Shown: positions 35,732 to 45,377 of the stretch, in pieces | Numbering within the stretch: the stretch's first letter is position 1 | How the letters are laid out: the number at the start of each line of letters is the position of its first letter | Assembly: GCA_963729115.1 (NCBI GenBank) | Contig: CAVSMR010000011.1 | Span: 1,178,001-1,242,000, forward strand | From: Actinophytocola sp963729115 | GTDB lineage: Bacteria > Actinomycetota > Actinomycetes > Mycobacteriales > Pseudonocardiaceae | Reading direction: 5' to 3' | Length of the DNA stretch: 64,000 bases | Position numbers and translations under genes: made by a program | Notes under the pieces: model-generated | What the model was told of the DNA's origin: nothing | Seen by the model: only the letters and a program-made list of their open reading frames with translations | Databases searched by the model: none

Positions 35732-36718
35732 ATGGTCGGCGTCGTGACCGTCCTGAACCCGCTCACCCTGCAACCACCGCCCTGTGTGGAGGATGAGGGC
35801 TGGTGCGGCACGATCTACGACTGGACCGGCAACCGATGGCTGGCCGCGTCGTCGCACTGGCTCATCGCGAAGCCGATCACGATCCTGCTGATCATCATCG
35901 GCGCGCTCATCGTGCGCGCCATCGCGCGGCGGCTCATCGACCGGCTCACCAAGGCCACCGGCGGCAGGGTCCCCACCGTGCTGCGCCCGCTGCGCGAGCG
36001 CGCCCCGCAGGCCCTCGGCCAGCTGCTCTCCGAACGGCGCGCGCAGCGCGCGCAGACCATCGGCTCGGTCTTCAAGTCGATCGTCTCGTTCATCGTGTTC
36101 GGGCTGGCGTTCATGATGATCCTCGGCGAGCTGGGGGTGAACCTCGGCCCGATCATCGCGTCGGCCGGCATCGTCGGCGTCGCCATCGGGTTCGGCGCGC
36201 AGAACCTGGTGAAGGACTTCCTGTCCGGCGTGTTCATGATGCTCGAGGACCAGTACGGCGTCGGCGACGTCGTGGACACCGGCGAGGCCACCGGCACCGT
36301 CGAGGCGGTCGGCCTGCGCATCACGACGCTGCGGGACGTCAACGGCACCGTCTGGTACGTCCGCAACGGCGAGATCCTCCGGGTCGGCAACTCCAGCCAG
36401 GGCTTCGCCGTGGCCGTGGTCGACGTGCCGATCGGCTACGGCGCCGACGTCGGGCAGGCGGCCGAGATCCTCGCGCGGGTGATCGAGGCGGCCACCGCGG
36501 TCTCGCCGCTCGCCGACGACGTCATCGAGCCGCCCGAGGTGCTGGGCGTGGAGCGGGTGACCGCGTCGGAGGGCATCACGATGCGGGCGACCGTGAAGGT
36601 GCGGCCCGGCCGCCAGTGGGCGGTGCAGCGATCGCTGCGCGCGAAGGTCATGGAGGCGTTCGAGGACGCCGGCATCCGCGGCCCGGTCGGGCGGGGGTAT
36701 CCGGCCACCGACGTGTGA
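35732..36718 (+). CDS. mscS: MscS-type mechanosensitive channel
   Basis: This small-conductance channel opens under membrane tension and releases solutes on osmotic downshock. About 328 residues: an external N-terminus, first span near 50-70, two further spans near 115-160, and the pore helix GIVGVAIGFGAQNLVKDFLSG followed by the beta domain (VGDVVDTGEATGTVEAVGLRITTLRD). The C-terminal alpha/beta domain completes it. The start is open: ATG at 35732 or GTG at 35744. The globin gene follows 17 bases after its stop. Confidence 0.93.
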   Translation: MVGVVTVLNPLTLQPPPCVEDEGWCGTIYDWTGNRWLAASSHWLIAKPITILLIIIGALIVRAIARRLIDRLTKATGGRVPTVLRPLRERAPQALGQLLSERRAQRAQTIGSVFKSIVSFIVFGLAFMMILGELGVNLGPIIASAGIVGVAIGFGAQNLVKDFLSGVFMMLEDQYGVGDVVDTGEATGTVEAVGLRITTLRDVNGTVWYVRNGEILRVGNSSQGFAVAVVDVPIGYGADVGQAAEILARVIEAATAVSPLADDVIEPPEVLGVERVTASEGITMRATVKVRPGRQWAVQRSLRAKVMEAFEDAGIRGPVGRGYPATDV

Positions 36719-36735
36719 GATGGGAAGATGGGCAC

Positions 36736-37128
36736 GTGGCGACACCGGAAAATGCCCAGAGCTTCTACGACGCGGTCGGCGGCGAGGAGACCTTCCACCG
36801 CATCATCGCCCGCTTCTACACCGAGGTCGCCAAGGACGAGGTGCTCCGGCCCATCTACCCGGAGGAGGACCTCGGCCCGGCCGAGGAGCGGCTGCGGCTG
36901 TTCCTCATGCAGTACTGGGGCGGCCCGCACACCTACTCCGACAACCGCGGCCACCCGCGGCTGCGCATGCGGCACGCGCCGTTCAAGATCGGCCCCATCG
37001 AGCGGGACGCCTGGCTGCGCTGCATGCGGGTGGCGGTCGACGAGGCGGGACTGTCCGATCAGCATCGCCAGCAGCTGTGGACGTATCTGGAGATGGCGGC
37101 GCACAGCATGATGAACAGCTGGGTGTGA
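36736..37128 (+). CDS. glbO: Truncated hemoglobin, group II (GlbO)
   Basis: This heme protein binds O2 and is thought to protect against or handle reactive oxygen and nitrogen species. The 130 residues have the proximal histidine in RLRMRHAPF (His80), the group II Trp-G8 in DAWLRCM (Trp93), and the aromatic pre-pocket FYTEVAKDEVLRPIYP. The GTG at 36736 is in the usual position. mscS-glbO-alpha-glucosidase forms a plus-strand run; glbO-aglA is shared with M. tuberculosis (Rv2470-Rv2471). Confidence 0.96.
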   Translation: MATPENAQSFYDAVGGEETFHRIIARFYTEVAKDEVLRPIYPEEDLGPAEERLRLFLMQYWGGPHTYSDNRGHPRLRMRHAPFKIGPIERDAWLRCMRVAVDEAGLSDQHRQQLWTYLEMAAHSMMNSWV

Positions 37129-37199
37129 TCTTCCGCCCAGCCGCGATACGAAGGTTGGCCCTGTCTCGGTTCCGGCACCGGATGGCAGGATGACCGATC

Positions 37200-38780
37200 G
37201 TGCGACCCGACGACAGCTCCCCAGCCGCCGTCGCGTGGTGGCACGACGCGGTGTTCTACCAGGTCTACGTGCGCTCGTTCGCGGACTACGACGGTGACGG
37301 CGTCGGCGACCTCGATGGCATCCGGTCCCGGCTCGGCTATCTCGAACTGCTGGGCGTGGACGCCCTGTGGCTCACGCCGTTCTTCCGCTCCCCGATGGCC
37401 GACCACGGCTACGACGTGGCGGACCCGCGCGACGTGGACCCGCTCTTCGGCGACCTCGAGGCGTTCGACCGGCTCGTCGAGGACGCCCACAACCACGGCA
37501 TCAAGGTCACGATCGACCTGGTGCCCAACCACACCAGCAACCGGCACCCGTGGTTCTCCGAGGCCCTCGCCACCCAGCCGTACGGGCCCGCCCGCGACCG
37601 GTACGTCTTCCGCGACGGCCGGGCCGGTGGCGCCGCGCCGCCGAACAACTGGGTCAGCGTGTTCGGCGGGCCGGCGTGGACGCAGGTGCCCGACGGCCAG
37701 TGGTACCTGCACCTGTTCGCGCCCGAGCAGCCGGACCTGAACTGGGTGAACTCCGACGTGCGGGCCGACCTCGAGCGGACGTTGCGCTTCTGGCTCGACC
37801 GCGGCGTGGACGGGTTCCGCATCGACGTGGCGCACGGCATGGCCAAGCCCGCGGGGCTGCCGGACATGGACCTGCGCGCGGCGAGCCAGATCGGCCACCA
37901 CGAGTTCTACGACCCGCGGTTCGACGACGACGGCGTGCACGAGATCCACCGGATGATCCGCAAGGTGCTCGACGCGTACCCGCACGCGATGACCGTCGGC
38001 GAGGTGTGGGTGACCGACAACCAGCGGTTCGCCGACTACCTGCGGCCCGACGAGCTGCACCTGGGCTTCAACTTCCGGCTCGTGCTGGCGGCCTTCGACG
38101 CGACGGAGGTCCGCCGCGCGATCGAGGAGTCACTCGCCGCGGCCGCGGCCGCGGGCGCGCCGCCGACCTGGACGCTGTCGAACCACGACGTGTGGCGGGA
38201 GGTCTCCCGCTACGGCGGCGGGGAGGCCGGCCGGCAGCGCGCGCGGGCGATGGCGCTCGTGCTGCTGGCGCTGCCGGGCGTGGTGTTCGTCTACAACGGC
38301 GAGGAGCTGGGCCTGCCGAACGTGGAGCTGCCGGACTGGGCGTTGCAGGACCCGCGCTGGAAGCGCTCCGGGCACACCGTGCGCGGCCGGGACAACTGCC
38401 GGGTGCCGCTGCCGTGGGAGGGCGACGAGCCGCCGTTCGGCTTCTCCCCCGGCGCCGGCACGCCGACGTGGCTGCCGATGCCGACGGCGTGGGCGGGGCT
38501 GACCGTGGAGCGCCAGCTGGAGGACGAGGACTCGACGCTGTCGCTGTACCGCCAGGCGCTGGAGCTGCGCAACACCCACGACGCGTTCGCCGGAGGCTCG
38601 CTGGTCTGGTACGGCGCGCCGGCCGGTTGCTTCGCGTTCCGGCGCGCGGGTGGCGGGCTGGTGTGCGTGCTGAACACCACCAACGAGGCGGTGCCGCTGC
38701 CACCGGGCGAGGTGCTGCTGGCCAGCGGTCCGCTCGACGAGGACTACCTGCCGCCGGACACCGCGGCCTGGCTCGTCTAG
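37200..38780 (+). CDS. aglA: GH13 alpha-glucosidase (oligo-1,6-glucosidase type)
   Basis: This cytoplasmic alpha-amylase-family enzyme cleaves alpha-glucosidic bonds of short maltooligo- or isomaltooligosaccharides. The 526 residues contain the nucleophile Asp209 (GFRIDVAHG), acid/base Glu268 (VGEVWV) and stabiliser Asp330 (SNHDVWR). DGDGVGDLDGI at the N-terminus suits the alpha-glucosidase subgroup. There is no signal peptide. The start is GTG. Rv2471 occupies the same place. Exact specificity is not predictable. Confidence 0.93.
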   Translation: MRPDDSSPAAVAWWHDAVFYQVYVRSFADYDGDGVGDLDGIRSRLGYLELLGVDALWLTPFFRSPMADHGYDVADPRDVDPLFGDLEAFDRLVEDAHNHGIKVTIDLVPNHTSNRHPWFSEALATQPYGPARDRYVFRDGRAGGAAPPNNWVSVFGGPAWTQVPDGQWYLHLFAPEQPDLNWVNSDVRADLERTLRFWLDRGVDGFRIDVAHGMAKPAGLPDMDLRAASQIGHHEFYDPRFDDDGVHEIHRMIRKVLDAYPHAMTVGEVWVTDNQRFADYLRPDELHLGFNFRLVLAAFDATEVRRAIEESLAAAAAAGAPPTWTLSNHDVWREVSRYGGGEAGRQRARAMALVLLALPGVVFVYNGEELGLPNVELPDWALQDPRWKRSGHTVRGRDNCRVPLPWEGDEPPFGFSPGAGTPTWLPMPTAWAGLTVERQLEDEDSTLSLYRQALELRNTHDAFAGGSLVWYGAPAGCFAFRRAGGGLVCVLNTTNEAVPLPPGEVLLASGPLDEDYLPPDTAAWLV

Positions 38781-39145
38781 AGCCCCGAGCCGACCTCTCC
38801 GCCGCCGCCGTAGTCGCCGTAATCGCCGTAGTCGGACTGGTCGGCGCTCGTGTCGTCCCGGGCCGGCGCGGGGGCGGGGGCGGGTGCCGGCGCGGCCTGG
38901 GCGCTGGCGCTGTCGAGAGCGGAGGTCGCCGCGAGGTAGCCGACGGTGGGGCCGAACGTCCAGGCGGCACCCCGGATCGCGTCCCGGCGCCGCTGGCGCG
39001 GGTCCGGCAGCGGCTCCGGCTCGGTCGGGTGCTGGACGTGCCGCGGCCGCGCGGGGCCCTCCTCGGGCTCGCGGTCCTCCCAGTAGTCCTCGCGCGGCAC
39101 GGTCTGGTCCAGGAACGCCCGCGCCGGGTCCTCGTCGTGGCTCAT
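38777..39145 (-). CDS. Ala/Pro-rich hypothetical protein
   Basis: The 122-residue protein starts MSHDEDPARAFLDQTVPRE. It has a basic DPRQRRRDAIRG stretch, a moderately hydrophobic segment (AAWTFGPTVGYLAATSALD), an Ala-Pro repeat tract and an acidic C-terminus with three YGDYGD-type units. It may be membrane-associated; the M. tuberculosis neighbourhood has an Ala/Pro-rich protein in a similar place. No function is known. It is the last gene of the gdh unit and its stop overlaps that of the alpha-glucosidase gene. Confidence 0.6.
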   Translation of the reverse strand: MSHDEDPARAFLDQTVPREDYWEDREPEEGPARPRHVQHPTEPEPLPDPRQRRRDAIRGAAWTFGPTVGYLAATSALDSASAQAAPAPAPAPAPARDDTSADQSDYGDYGDYGGGGEVGSGL

Positions 39146-39209
39146 GCCCCTCTGACTCCCTCCCGCCGGTTCGGCTCCCGGCCGCGGCCGGACGTAAGAA
39201 TTCGGCAAC

Positions 39210-39845
39210 TCAGACGAGCAGCGGCAGCAGCGCGTGCCGCCGGCGCACCACCGCGCCGAAGCGGGCGTCGATCCGCAGCCACGCGTCGGTCGCGGTGACC
39301 CGGACCTGCTCGTCGGCCGATCCGGTGCCGAGGAAACCCATGCCGGACATGGCGAACAGGCACCGCAGCGGGATCTTGACCTCGAGCCCGTCGCCGGTCA
39401 CGGTCAGCACGGTCTGGTCGAGCAGCGCCGCCGGCGGCGTGCCGTGCGGGCCCGCGTTCTCCCGGGCCACCGCGAGCCCGCGGTCGGCGAGGTCGTTGAC
39501 GATCTTCGCCGGCAGCGACTCGACGACCTGCCAGTGCTGCTGCGGCGGCAGCGCGGAGCGCCACTGCAGGTCGAGCACGCGGCCGGGGTCGACCCGGTCG
39601 CCGCGCGACACAGCGAGCGCCGCGAGCAGCTCGTTGCCCGACACGGTGACGTCGGCCGGCGCCACGCCGCCCAGCACGGTCCGGGTGGCGAGCACGTCGA
39701 ACGGCGTGGCCACCCACGAGTCGATCCGCCCGCCCTCGCGGCCGCGCAACCGCACCACTGCCGCGCCGTCCAGGCGCACGGCGCGGGCCACGAACGCGCC
39801 GAGGTCGTCGCGCTCGGACCGATCCGCGAACTCCAGCTCAGGCAC
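39210..39845 (-). CDS. Conserved actinobacterial hypothetical protein (Rv2474c-like)
   Basis: The protein has 211 residues, is soluble, has no cysteine clusters and shows no enzyme motif I recognise. The central PPQQHWQVVESLPAKIVNDLADRG and the C-terminal VTATDAWLRIDARFGAVV suggest a two-domain alpha/beta protein. Its GTG start overlaps the end of the thioesterase gene by eight bases, so it is translated with it. The constant place downstream of gdh and the thioesterase hints at a shared role. Confidence 0.7.
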   Translation of the reverse strand: MPELEFADRSERDDLGAFVARAVRLDGAAVVRLRGREGGRIDSWVATPFDVLATRTVLGGVAPADVTVSGNELLAALAVSRGDRVDPGRVLDLQWRSALPPQQHWQVVESLPAKIVNDLADRGLAVARENAGPHGTPPAALLDQTVLTVTGDGLEVKIPLRCLFAMSGMGFLGTGSADEQVRVTATDAWLRIDARFGAVVRRRHALLPLLV

Positions 39846-40281
39846 CCTTGCTCCCCGTGCTCCCGTTGCTGCGCCACGCGGCCAGGAAGTCCCGCTCCGC
39901 CTCGGTCATCCGGCGCGGGCGGCTGTTCGCCAGGTCGTAGGGCACCAGCATCGTCTGCGCCGTCACCGCGAGCGGGGCGTCGCCGGACAGTCCACTATGG
40001 ACCTCGTAGTCCAGGGTGAACGACGCGTGCCGCATCTCCCGCAACGACACCGCGATCCGGATGCTGCCCCCGTCGGCGAACAGCGGCGCGTGGTAGTCCA
40101 CGACGATCCGCGCCACCAGCACGCCCGCGGCGAGCTCCTTCGCGCCGTGCCGCGAGGCCTCGCCGAACAGCAGGGCGATCCGCGCCTCCTCGAGCAGGGT
40201 CACCGTGTTGGCGTGGTTCACATGCCCGTACACGTCCATGTCCGACCAGCGCGGCCGGACCTCGGCTATGAAGGAACCCAC
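39838..40281 (-). CDS. Acyl-CoA thioesterase, hot-dog fold (Rv2475c-like)
   Basis: This 147-residue 4HBT-type protein has the signature RPRWSDMDVYGHVNHANTVTLLEEAR. Asp14 is in the catalytic position. Strands LVARIVVDYHAPLF and SFTLDYEVHSG follow. Its GTG at 40281 overlaps the gdh stop by one base (TAGTG). The substrate is unknown; coupling to the glutamate dehydrogenase gene is conserved in actinobacteria. Confidence 0.88.
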   Translation of the reverse strand: MGSFIAEVRPRWSDMDVYGHVNHANTVTLLEEARIALLFGEASRHGAKELAAGVLVARIVVDYHAPLFADGGSIRIAVSLREMRHASFTLDYEVHSGLSGDAPLAVTAQTMLVPYDLANSRPRRMTEAERDFLAAWRSNGSTGSKGA

Positions 40282-43200
40282 TAGCGGACCATACTGCGCA
40301 CCTGCCGGGCGGCAACCGACAGTGTGGCCAGATCGAGCCGGCCGGACCGCTGGATCTCCTCCAGCGACGAGCGGGCCCGGGCGAGGCGCGAGGCGTTGGT
40401 CTGCTCCCAGTTCGCGATCTTCACGTCCGTCGACGTGCCGGGATCGCTCTGGCGCAGCACGTCCAGCGTGATCGTCCGCAGCGAGCTGTACATGTCGTCG
40501 CGCAGTGCCAGCCGGGCCAGCGCGTGCCAGCGGTTACCCCGCTCGAGCGCGCTGACCGAGGTGAGCATCGAGTCGATGTTCAGGTGGTCGGACAGCGCGT
40601 AGTACAGCTCCGCGGTCTCCCGGGGGCTGCGCTCGGTGTCCAGGCCGGCGTCCCGCTCGGCGAGCTCGGACACCTCGGTGATGTCGAGCAGCGAGAACCC
40701 GTTGAGCAGCGCGGCGACCCGGGTGGCGAGCGCCGTGGGCACGCCCTGGCCGACGAGCTCCTCCGCGTGCTTGGCGGTCGCCTCCCACTCGGCGCCGCGA
40801 AGCAGGGTGCCGAGGTCCGGCACGAGCGCGGCGACGATCTTGTGGAACCGGTTGATCTCCGCGCCCACCGCGAGCGGCTGCGGGCGGTTGGACAGGAACC
40901 AGCGCGAGGCCCGGTCGAGCAACCGCCTGGTCTCCAGCATCATCTCGTCCGCGGTCTCGGTCGGCACGATGTTGTCGAGCGTCTTGATGTCGTCCCACAG
41001 CGACTGCAGGTCGTAGATGCGCGTGGTGGCCGTGAAGGCGCGGACCGCGTCGGTGGCCGAGGCGTTCATCTCCTCGGCGAGCCGGAACGCGTACGACACC
41101 CCGCCGCCGTCGACGACCTCGTTGACCACGAGCGTCGTCGTGATCTGGCGGCGCAGCGGGTGCTTCGGGATGGCCCCGGCGAACTGCTCGCGCAGCCGGG
41201 TCGGGAAGTACTCCGGCAGCCGGCGGGCGAACACGTCCCCGTCCGGCAGCTCGCTCGCCAGCACCTCGTCCTTGAGGGCCAGCTTCACGTGCGCGAGCAG
41301 CGTCGCGAGCTCGGGCGAGGTGAGGCCCTCGCCGTTCTTGTCCATCTCGCGGAACCGTTGCGAGGACGGCAAAGCCTCCAAGTCGCGATCCAGCCCGGTG
41401 TCCTCGAGGCGGGCGACGAGGCGGGCCAGCACGGTCAGCATCGGCACCGCGTGCGCGCGGCTGACCCCGAGCACGGCGTTCTGCCGGTAGTTGTCCGCGA
41501 GCACCAGCTCGCCGACCTCGTCGGTCATCGACACGAGCAGCTCGTTGCGCTGTTCCTCGGCCAGCTCCCCGTTGATGACGAGCTGGTCGAGGAGGATCTT
41601 GATGTTGACCTCGTGGTCGGAGCAGTCGACGCCCGCGGAGTTGTCCAACGCGTCGGTGTTGACCTTGCCGCCCGCCTTGGCGAACTCGATGCGGCCGCGC
41701 TGGGTCAGCCCCAGGTTGCCACCCTCGCCGACGACCTTGACCCGCAGCTTCGAGCCGTCGACGCGGATCGTGTCGTTGGCCTTGTCGCCGACCTCGGCGT
41801 TGCTCTCCGTGCTGGCCTTGACGTAGGTGCCGATGCCGCCGTTCCACAGCAGGTCGACCGGGGCAAGCAGGATGTGGTGCATCAGCTCCGGCGGGGACAG
41901 CTTGACCGTGCCGGCGGGCAGGCCGAGCGCGAGGCGTGCCTGCTCGCTGACCGGTATCGACTTGAGCGAGCGGGGCCAGACGCCGCCGCCCGCGCTGATG
42001 AGCGAGCGGTCGTAGTCGTCCCAGCTGGAGCGGGGCAGGTCGAACAGCCGGCGCCGCTCGGCGTAGGACGTGGCCGCGTCGGGGTCCGGGTCGATGAACA
42101 CGTGGCGGTGATCGAACGCGGCGACCAGCCGGATCTGCTTCGAGAGCAGGATGCCGTTGCCGAACACGTCGCCGGACATGTCGCCGACGCCGACGACGGT
42201 GAGCTCCTCGGTCTGGGTGTCCTTGCCCAGCTCGCGGAAGTGGCGCTTGACGCTCTCCCACGCGCCGCGCGCGGTGATGCCCATGGCCTTGTGGTCGTAG
42301 CCGACCGAACCGCCGCTCGCGAACGCGTCGCCGAGCCAGAAGCCGTAGCTCTTCGCCACGTCGTTGGCGATGTCGGAGAACGTCGCGGTGCCCTTGTCGG
42401 CGGCGACGACGAGGTAGGTGTCGTCCGCGTCGTAGCGCACCACGCCCGGCGCGGGGACGACCTGCCCGGCGCGGAGGTTGTCGGTGAGGTCGAGCAGGCC
42501 CGAGACGAACATCCGGTAGCAGGCCACGCCCTCGCTGAGCCACGCCTCGCGGTCGGCTCCCACGTCACCGGTGGGCACCGGCGGCCGCTTGACCACGAAG
42601 CCGCCCTTCGCGCCGACCGGCACGATCACGGCGTTCTTCACGGCCTGCGCCTTGACCAGGCCGAGCACCTCCGTGCGGAAGTCCTCCCGGCGGTCGGACC
42701 AGCGCAGCCCGCCGCGCGCGACGGTGCCGAAGCGCAGGTGCACGCCCTCGACCAGCGGCGAGTACACGAAGATCTCGAACTGCGGCCGCGGCTCGGGCAG
42801 GTCGGGCACCGCGTGCGGGTCGAGCTTGATCGCGAGGAACGGGCGGGGCGCGCCGTGCTCGTCGCGCACCCGGTAGTTGGTGCGCAGCGTCGCGCAGACC
42901 AGCGTCATGAAGCTGCGCAGGATCCGGTCCGCGTCGAGGCTCTTGACCTCGTCGATCATGGCGGTGATGGCGGCGACCTGGTCGTCGACCGCCTCCTGCC
43001 GCTCGTGTTCGGCGAGCCGGGTGTCGAAGCGGGTCTCGAAGAGCCGGACGAGGGCCGTGGCCACGTCGGTCTGGCCGAGCACGGCGTCCTCGATGTACTC
43101 GGTGGAGTACGGGGTGCCGGCCTGGCGCAGGTAGCGGGCGTACGCGCGGAGCAGGGCGGCCTGGCGCCAGGTCAGCCCGCCGTGCAGGACGAGCGAGTTG

Positions 43201-45257
43201 AACCGGTCGGACTCGGCGTCGCCGCGCCAGATCGCGGCGAACGCCTCCTGGAACGCGACGCGCTGCTCGTCGCGCTCCTCGGCGGCGCGGCCCTCGACGA
43301 TCTCCGCCTCGATGCGCAGGCCGAAGTCGTAGATCCACCACTTCGTGCCGTCCTCGCGGCGCAGCTCGTACGGGCGCTCGTCGAGGACCTCCACGCCCAT
43401 CTGCTGCAGCACGGGCAGGACCTGGGAGAGCGTGACGCCGTGGCCGGCGAGGTAGAGCTTGAAGCGGCGCTCCCCCGGCTCGGCGTGCGGGGCGATGTAG
43501 AACGCCATGTCCATGTCGCCCGGTTGCTGCAGCCCCTCGAGGCGGCGCAGGTCGGCGAGCGCGTCGACGGCGCCGAAGTCCTCCTTGTAGGCCTCGGGGA
43601 ACACGCTCGCGAACCGCTGGCCCTGCTCGGTCGCGGACTCCGCGCCGACGGTGATCGTGTCGTCGGCGACGCGCTCGGTCCCCTCGGCGACCTGCTCGCG
43701 CTGCTCGGCGAAGACGGCCTCGACGAGGCGGTCGTCCCAGGTGCGGACCGCCTCGGTCATGCGGGCCTGGATGTGCGCGACGTCGGCCTCGCCGGCCTTC
43801 TCCGGGTCCACGGTGTGGACCGTGAAGTGGACCTGGGCCAGCGAGGTCTCGCCGATGCGGGTGGAGAACTCCAGGTTCTTGCCGCCGAGGTCCTCGATCA
43901 GGACCTCCTGCATCGCGAGCCGGGAGGTGGTCGTGTAGCGGTCGCGGGGCAGGAAGACCAGGCAGGAGTAGAAGCGACCGAACGGGTCGCGGCGCAGGAA
44001 CAGGCGCAGCCGCCGCCGGTCCGCGAGCGCGATGACGCCGGTGGTGGTCTGGTAGAGCGTCTCGGTCGAGGTGGAGAAGAGCTCGGAGCGGGGCCAGTTC
44101 TGGATGACCTCGAGCATCCGCTGACCGGTGTAGGAGTCCAGCGGGAAGCCGGCCCGGTGGATCACCTCGCGCACGCGGCGGCCGACGACCGGGATGTCGA
44201 GGACGTCCTCGTGCAGGGCGTTGATCGTGAAGAAGCCGAGGAACCGGTGCTCGCCGGTGACGTTGCCGTCGTCGTCGAAGGTCTTGACCCCGACGTAGTA
44301 CGGGTAGACGCTGCGCGCGATCGTGGACGGCTCGCTCGCCTCGGTGAGCACGAGCAGGTCGGACGAGAGCGCGTGCGCGGCGATGTCCGGGCCGTGGGTG
44401 AGACTGCGGGAGGCGAGGCTGTCCTGGCGCAGCACGCCCAGACCGCTCGCGAGGACGGTGCGCAGGACGTGCTCGTCGCCTTCGCGGACGAGCTCGTAGT
44501 TGCGGTAGCCGAGAAACGTGAAGTGGCCGTACGCGAGCCAGCGCAGCAGCGCGGCGCCCTCGTCGCACTGGCCCTTGTCCGCCTGCGGGTGCACCTCGAG
44601 CAGGTCGGCGATGTGGTGGGCCGTGCTGACCATCTTGACGGTGTCCTCGACGACCTCGCGGACGTCGTTGAGGACCTTCTGCAGGCCGGACTCGATCTCG
44701 CGGCTGCGATCCGTGTCGGTGATCAGGTCGACCTCGATCGACATCCAGGACTCCGCGAGCGCGTCCGGCGGCGGGTCGTCGGCCTCGGCGCTGGTCAGCA
44801 CGTCGCGAAGCGCGCCGGCGACGTCCCGGCTCACGACGACGATGGGGTGCACGACGCGGTGCACCTGCAGGCCACTGCGGACCAGCTCGGCGGAGACGGA
44901 CTCCACGAGGTAGGGCATGTCGTCGGTGACGAGCTGGACGATCGTGCCCGCGGTGGACCACTCGTCGGTGGCCTCGTCGGGGTTGAACACGCGGACGGCG
45001 GGGCGGCCCGGCACGCGCTGCTCGGCGAGGCGCAGGTGCGACCGGACGGTGCCGACGAGGTCGACCGGTTCGTGGTCGATGATCTCCTCGGGCGGGATGT
45101 AGCGGTAGTAGAGGCGGATCAGGTCGGCGAGGTCTTCGCCCGCCGCCGCGGCAAGCTCGATGAGGTCGTCACGAGTCTGCTCAGGGCTGTCAGGCCCGTC
45201 GGGGCTGCCAGGCTTGTGGCCGGCGAACGAGCCCGTACGGGTTCCGGTCGAGGTCAT
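40281..45257 (-). CDS. gdh: NAD-specific glutamate dehydrogenase, large (L_180-class) type
   Basis: It oxidatively deaminates glutamate to 2-oxoglutarate and ammonia with NAD, mainly for glutamate catabolism. The 1658-residue size is that of the 180-kDa class. A long N-terminal region with ACT-like parts (to about 700) precedes the catalytic domain, which has VPVGAKGGFVVKRPP, then GVGDMSGDVFGNGILLS for NAD binding. A C-terminal helical region completes it. It heads the unit gdh-thioesterase-39210-38777. In actinobacteria this enzyme is regulated by GarA-type FHA proteins, which are not in the window. A 7-bp inverted repeat lies 20 bases upstream of its ATG. Confidence 0.96.
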   Translation of the reverse strand: MTSTGTRTGSFAGHKPGSPDGPDSPEQTRDDLIELAAAAGEDLADLIRLYYRYIPPEEIIDHEPVDLVGTVRSHLRLAEQRVPGRPAVRVFNPDEATDEWSTAGTIVQLVTDDMPYLVESVSAELVRSGLQVHRVVHPIVVVSRDVAGALRDVLTSAEADDPPPDALAESWMSIEVDLITDTDRSREIESGLQKVLNDVREVVEDTVKMVSTAHHIADLLEVHPQADKGQCDEGAALLRWLAYGHFTFLGYRNYELVREGDEHVLRTVLASGLGVLRQDSLASRSLTHGPDIAAHALSSDLLVLTEASEPSTIARSVYPYYVGVKTFDDDGNVTGEHRFLGFFTINALHEDVLDIPVVGRRVREVIHRAGFPLDSYTGQRMLEVIQNWPRSELFSTSTETLYQTTTGVIALADRRRLRLFLRRDPFGRFYSCLVFLPRDRYTTTSRLAMQEVLIEDLGGKNLEFSTRIGETSLAQVHFTVHTVDPEKAGEADVAHIQARMTEAVRTWDDRLVEAVFAEQREQVAEGTERVADDTITVGAESATEQGQRFASVFPEAYKEDFGAVDALADLRRLEGLQQPGDMDMAFYIAPHAEPGERRFKLYLAGHGVTLSQVLPVLQQMGVEVLDERPYELRREDGTKWWIYDFGLRIEAEIVEGRAAEERDEQRVAFQEAFAAIWRGDAESDRFNSLVLHGGLTWRQAALLRAYARYLRQAGTPYSTEYIEDAVLGQTDVATALVRLFETRFDTRLAEHERQEAVDDQVAAITAMIDEVKSLDADRILRSFMTLVCATLRTNYRVRDEHGAPRPFLAIKLDPHAVPDLPEPRPQFEIFVYSPLVEGVHLRFGTVARGGLRWSDRREDFRTEVLGLVKAQAVKNAVIVPVGAKGGFVVKRPPVPTGDVGADREAWLSEGVACYRMFVSGLLDLTDNLRAGQVVPAPGVVRYDADDTYLVVAADKGTATFSDIANDVAKSYGFWLGDAFASGGSVGYDHKAMGITARGAWESVKRHFRELGKDTQTEELTVVGVGDMSGDVFGNGILLSKQIRLVAAFDHRHVFIDPDPDAATSYAERRRLFDLPRSSWDDYDRSLISAGGGVWPRSLKSIPVSEQARLALGLPAGTVKLSPPELMHHILLAPVDLLWNGGIGTYVKASTESNAEVGDKANDTIRVDGSKLRVKVVGEGGNLGLTQRGRIEFAKAGGKVNTDALDNSAGVDCSDHEVNIKILLDQLVINGELAEEQRNELLVSMTDEVGELVLADNYRQNAVLGVSRAHAVPMLTVLARLVARLEDTGLDRDLEALPSSQRFREMDKNGEGLTSPELATLLAHVKLALKDEVLASELPDGDVFARRLPEYFPTRLREQFAGAIPKHPLRRQITTTLVVNEVVDGGGVSYAFRLAEEMNASATDAVRAFTATTRIYDLQSLWDDIKTLDNIVPTETADEMMLETRRLLDRASRWFLSNRPQPLAVGAEINRFHKIVAALVPDLGTLLRGAEWEATAKHAEELVGQGVPTALATRVAALLNGFSLLDITEVSELAERDAGLDTERSPRETAELYYALSDHLNIDSMLTSVSALERGNRWHALARLALRDDMYSSLRTITLDVLRQSDPGTSTDVKIANWEQTNASRLARARSSLEEIQRSGRLDLATLSVAARQVRSMVR

Positions 45258-45276
45258 CTACGCGACTCCACGATTG

Positions 45277-45296
45277 GCGGCACGTCGGTGTGCCGC
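45277..45296. promoter_or_regulatory. Inverted repeat in the gdh leader
   Basis: GCGGCAC-GTCGGT-GTGCCGC lies 20 bases before the gdh ATG, in the 120-base gap after the TPR/GGDEF gene. It could be an operator or a leader hairpin. No regulator is implied by the sequence. Confidence 0.35.
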
Positions 45297-45377
45297 ATGC
45301 AGCACACACCCTAATCTGATCACGAATCCCGTTGCGGAATCCGGCGGCCAGCCAAGGGTATCGACCGATTCAGGGCC

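Noticed and set aside
39210..40281. A phosphoryl- or nucleotide-signalling role for the gdh-linked hypothetical gene
   Set aside because: No motif supports it; only gene order links it to gdh.
40524..45314. Plus-strand open frame of 1596 codons opposite gdh
   Set aside because: Antisense shadow of the 1658 aa NAD-glutamate dehydrogenase; composition typical of a shadow frame.
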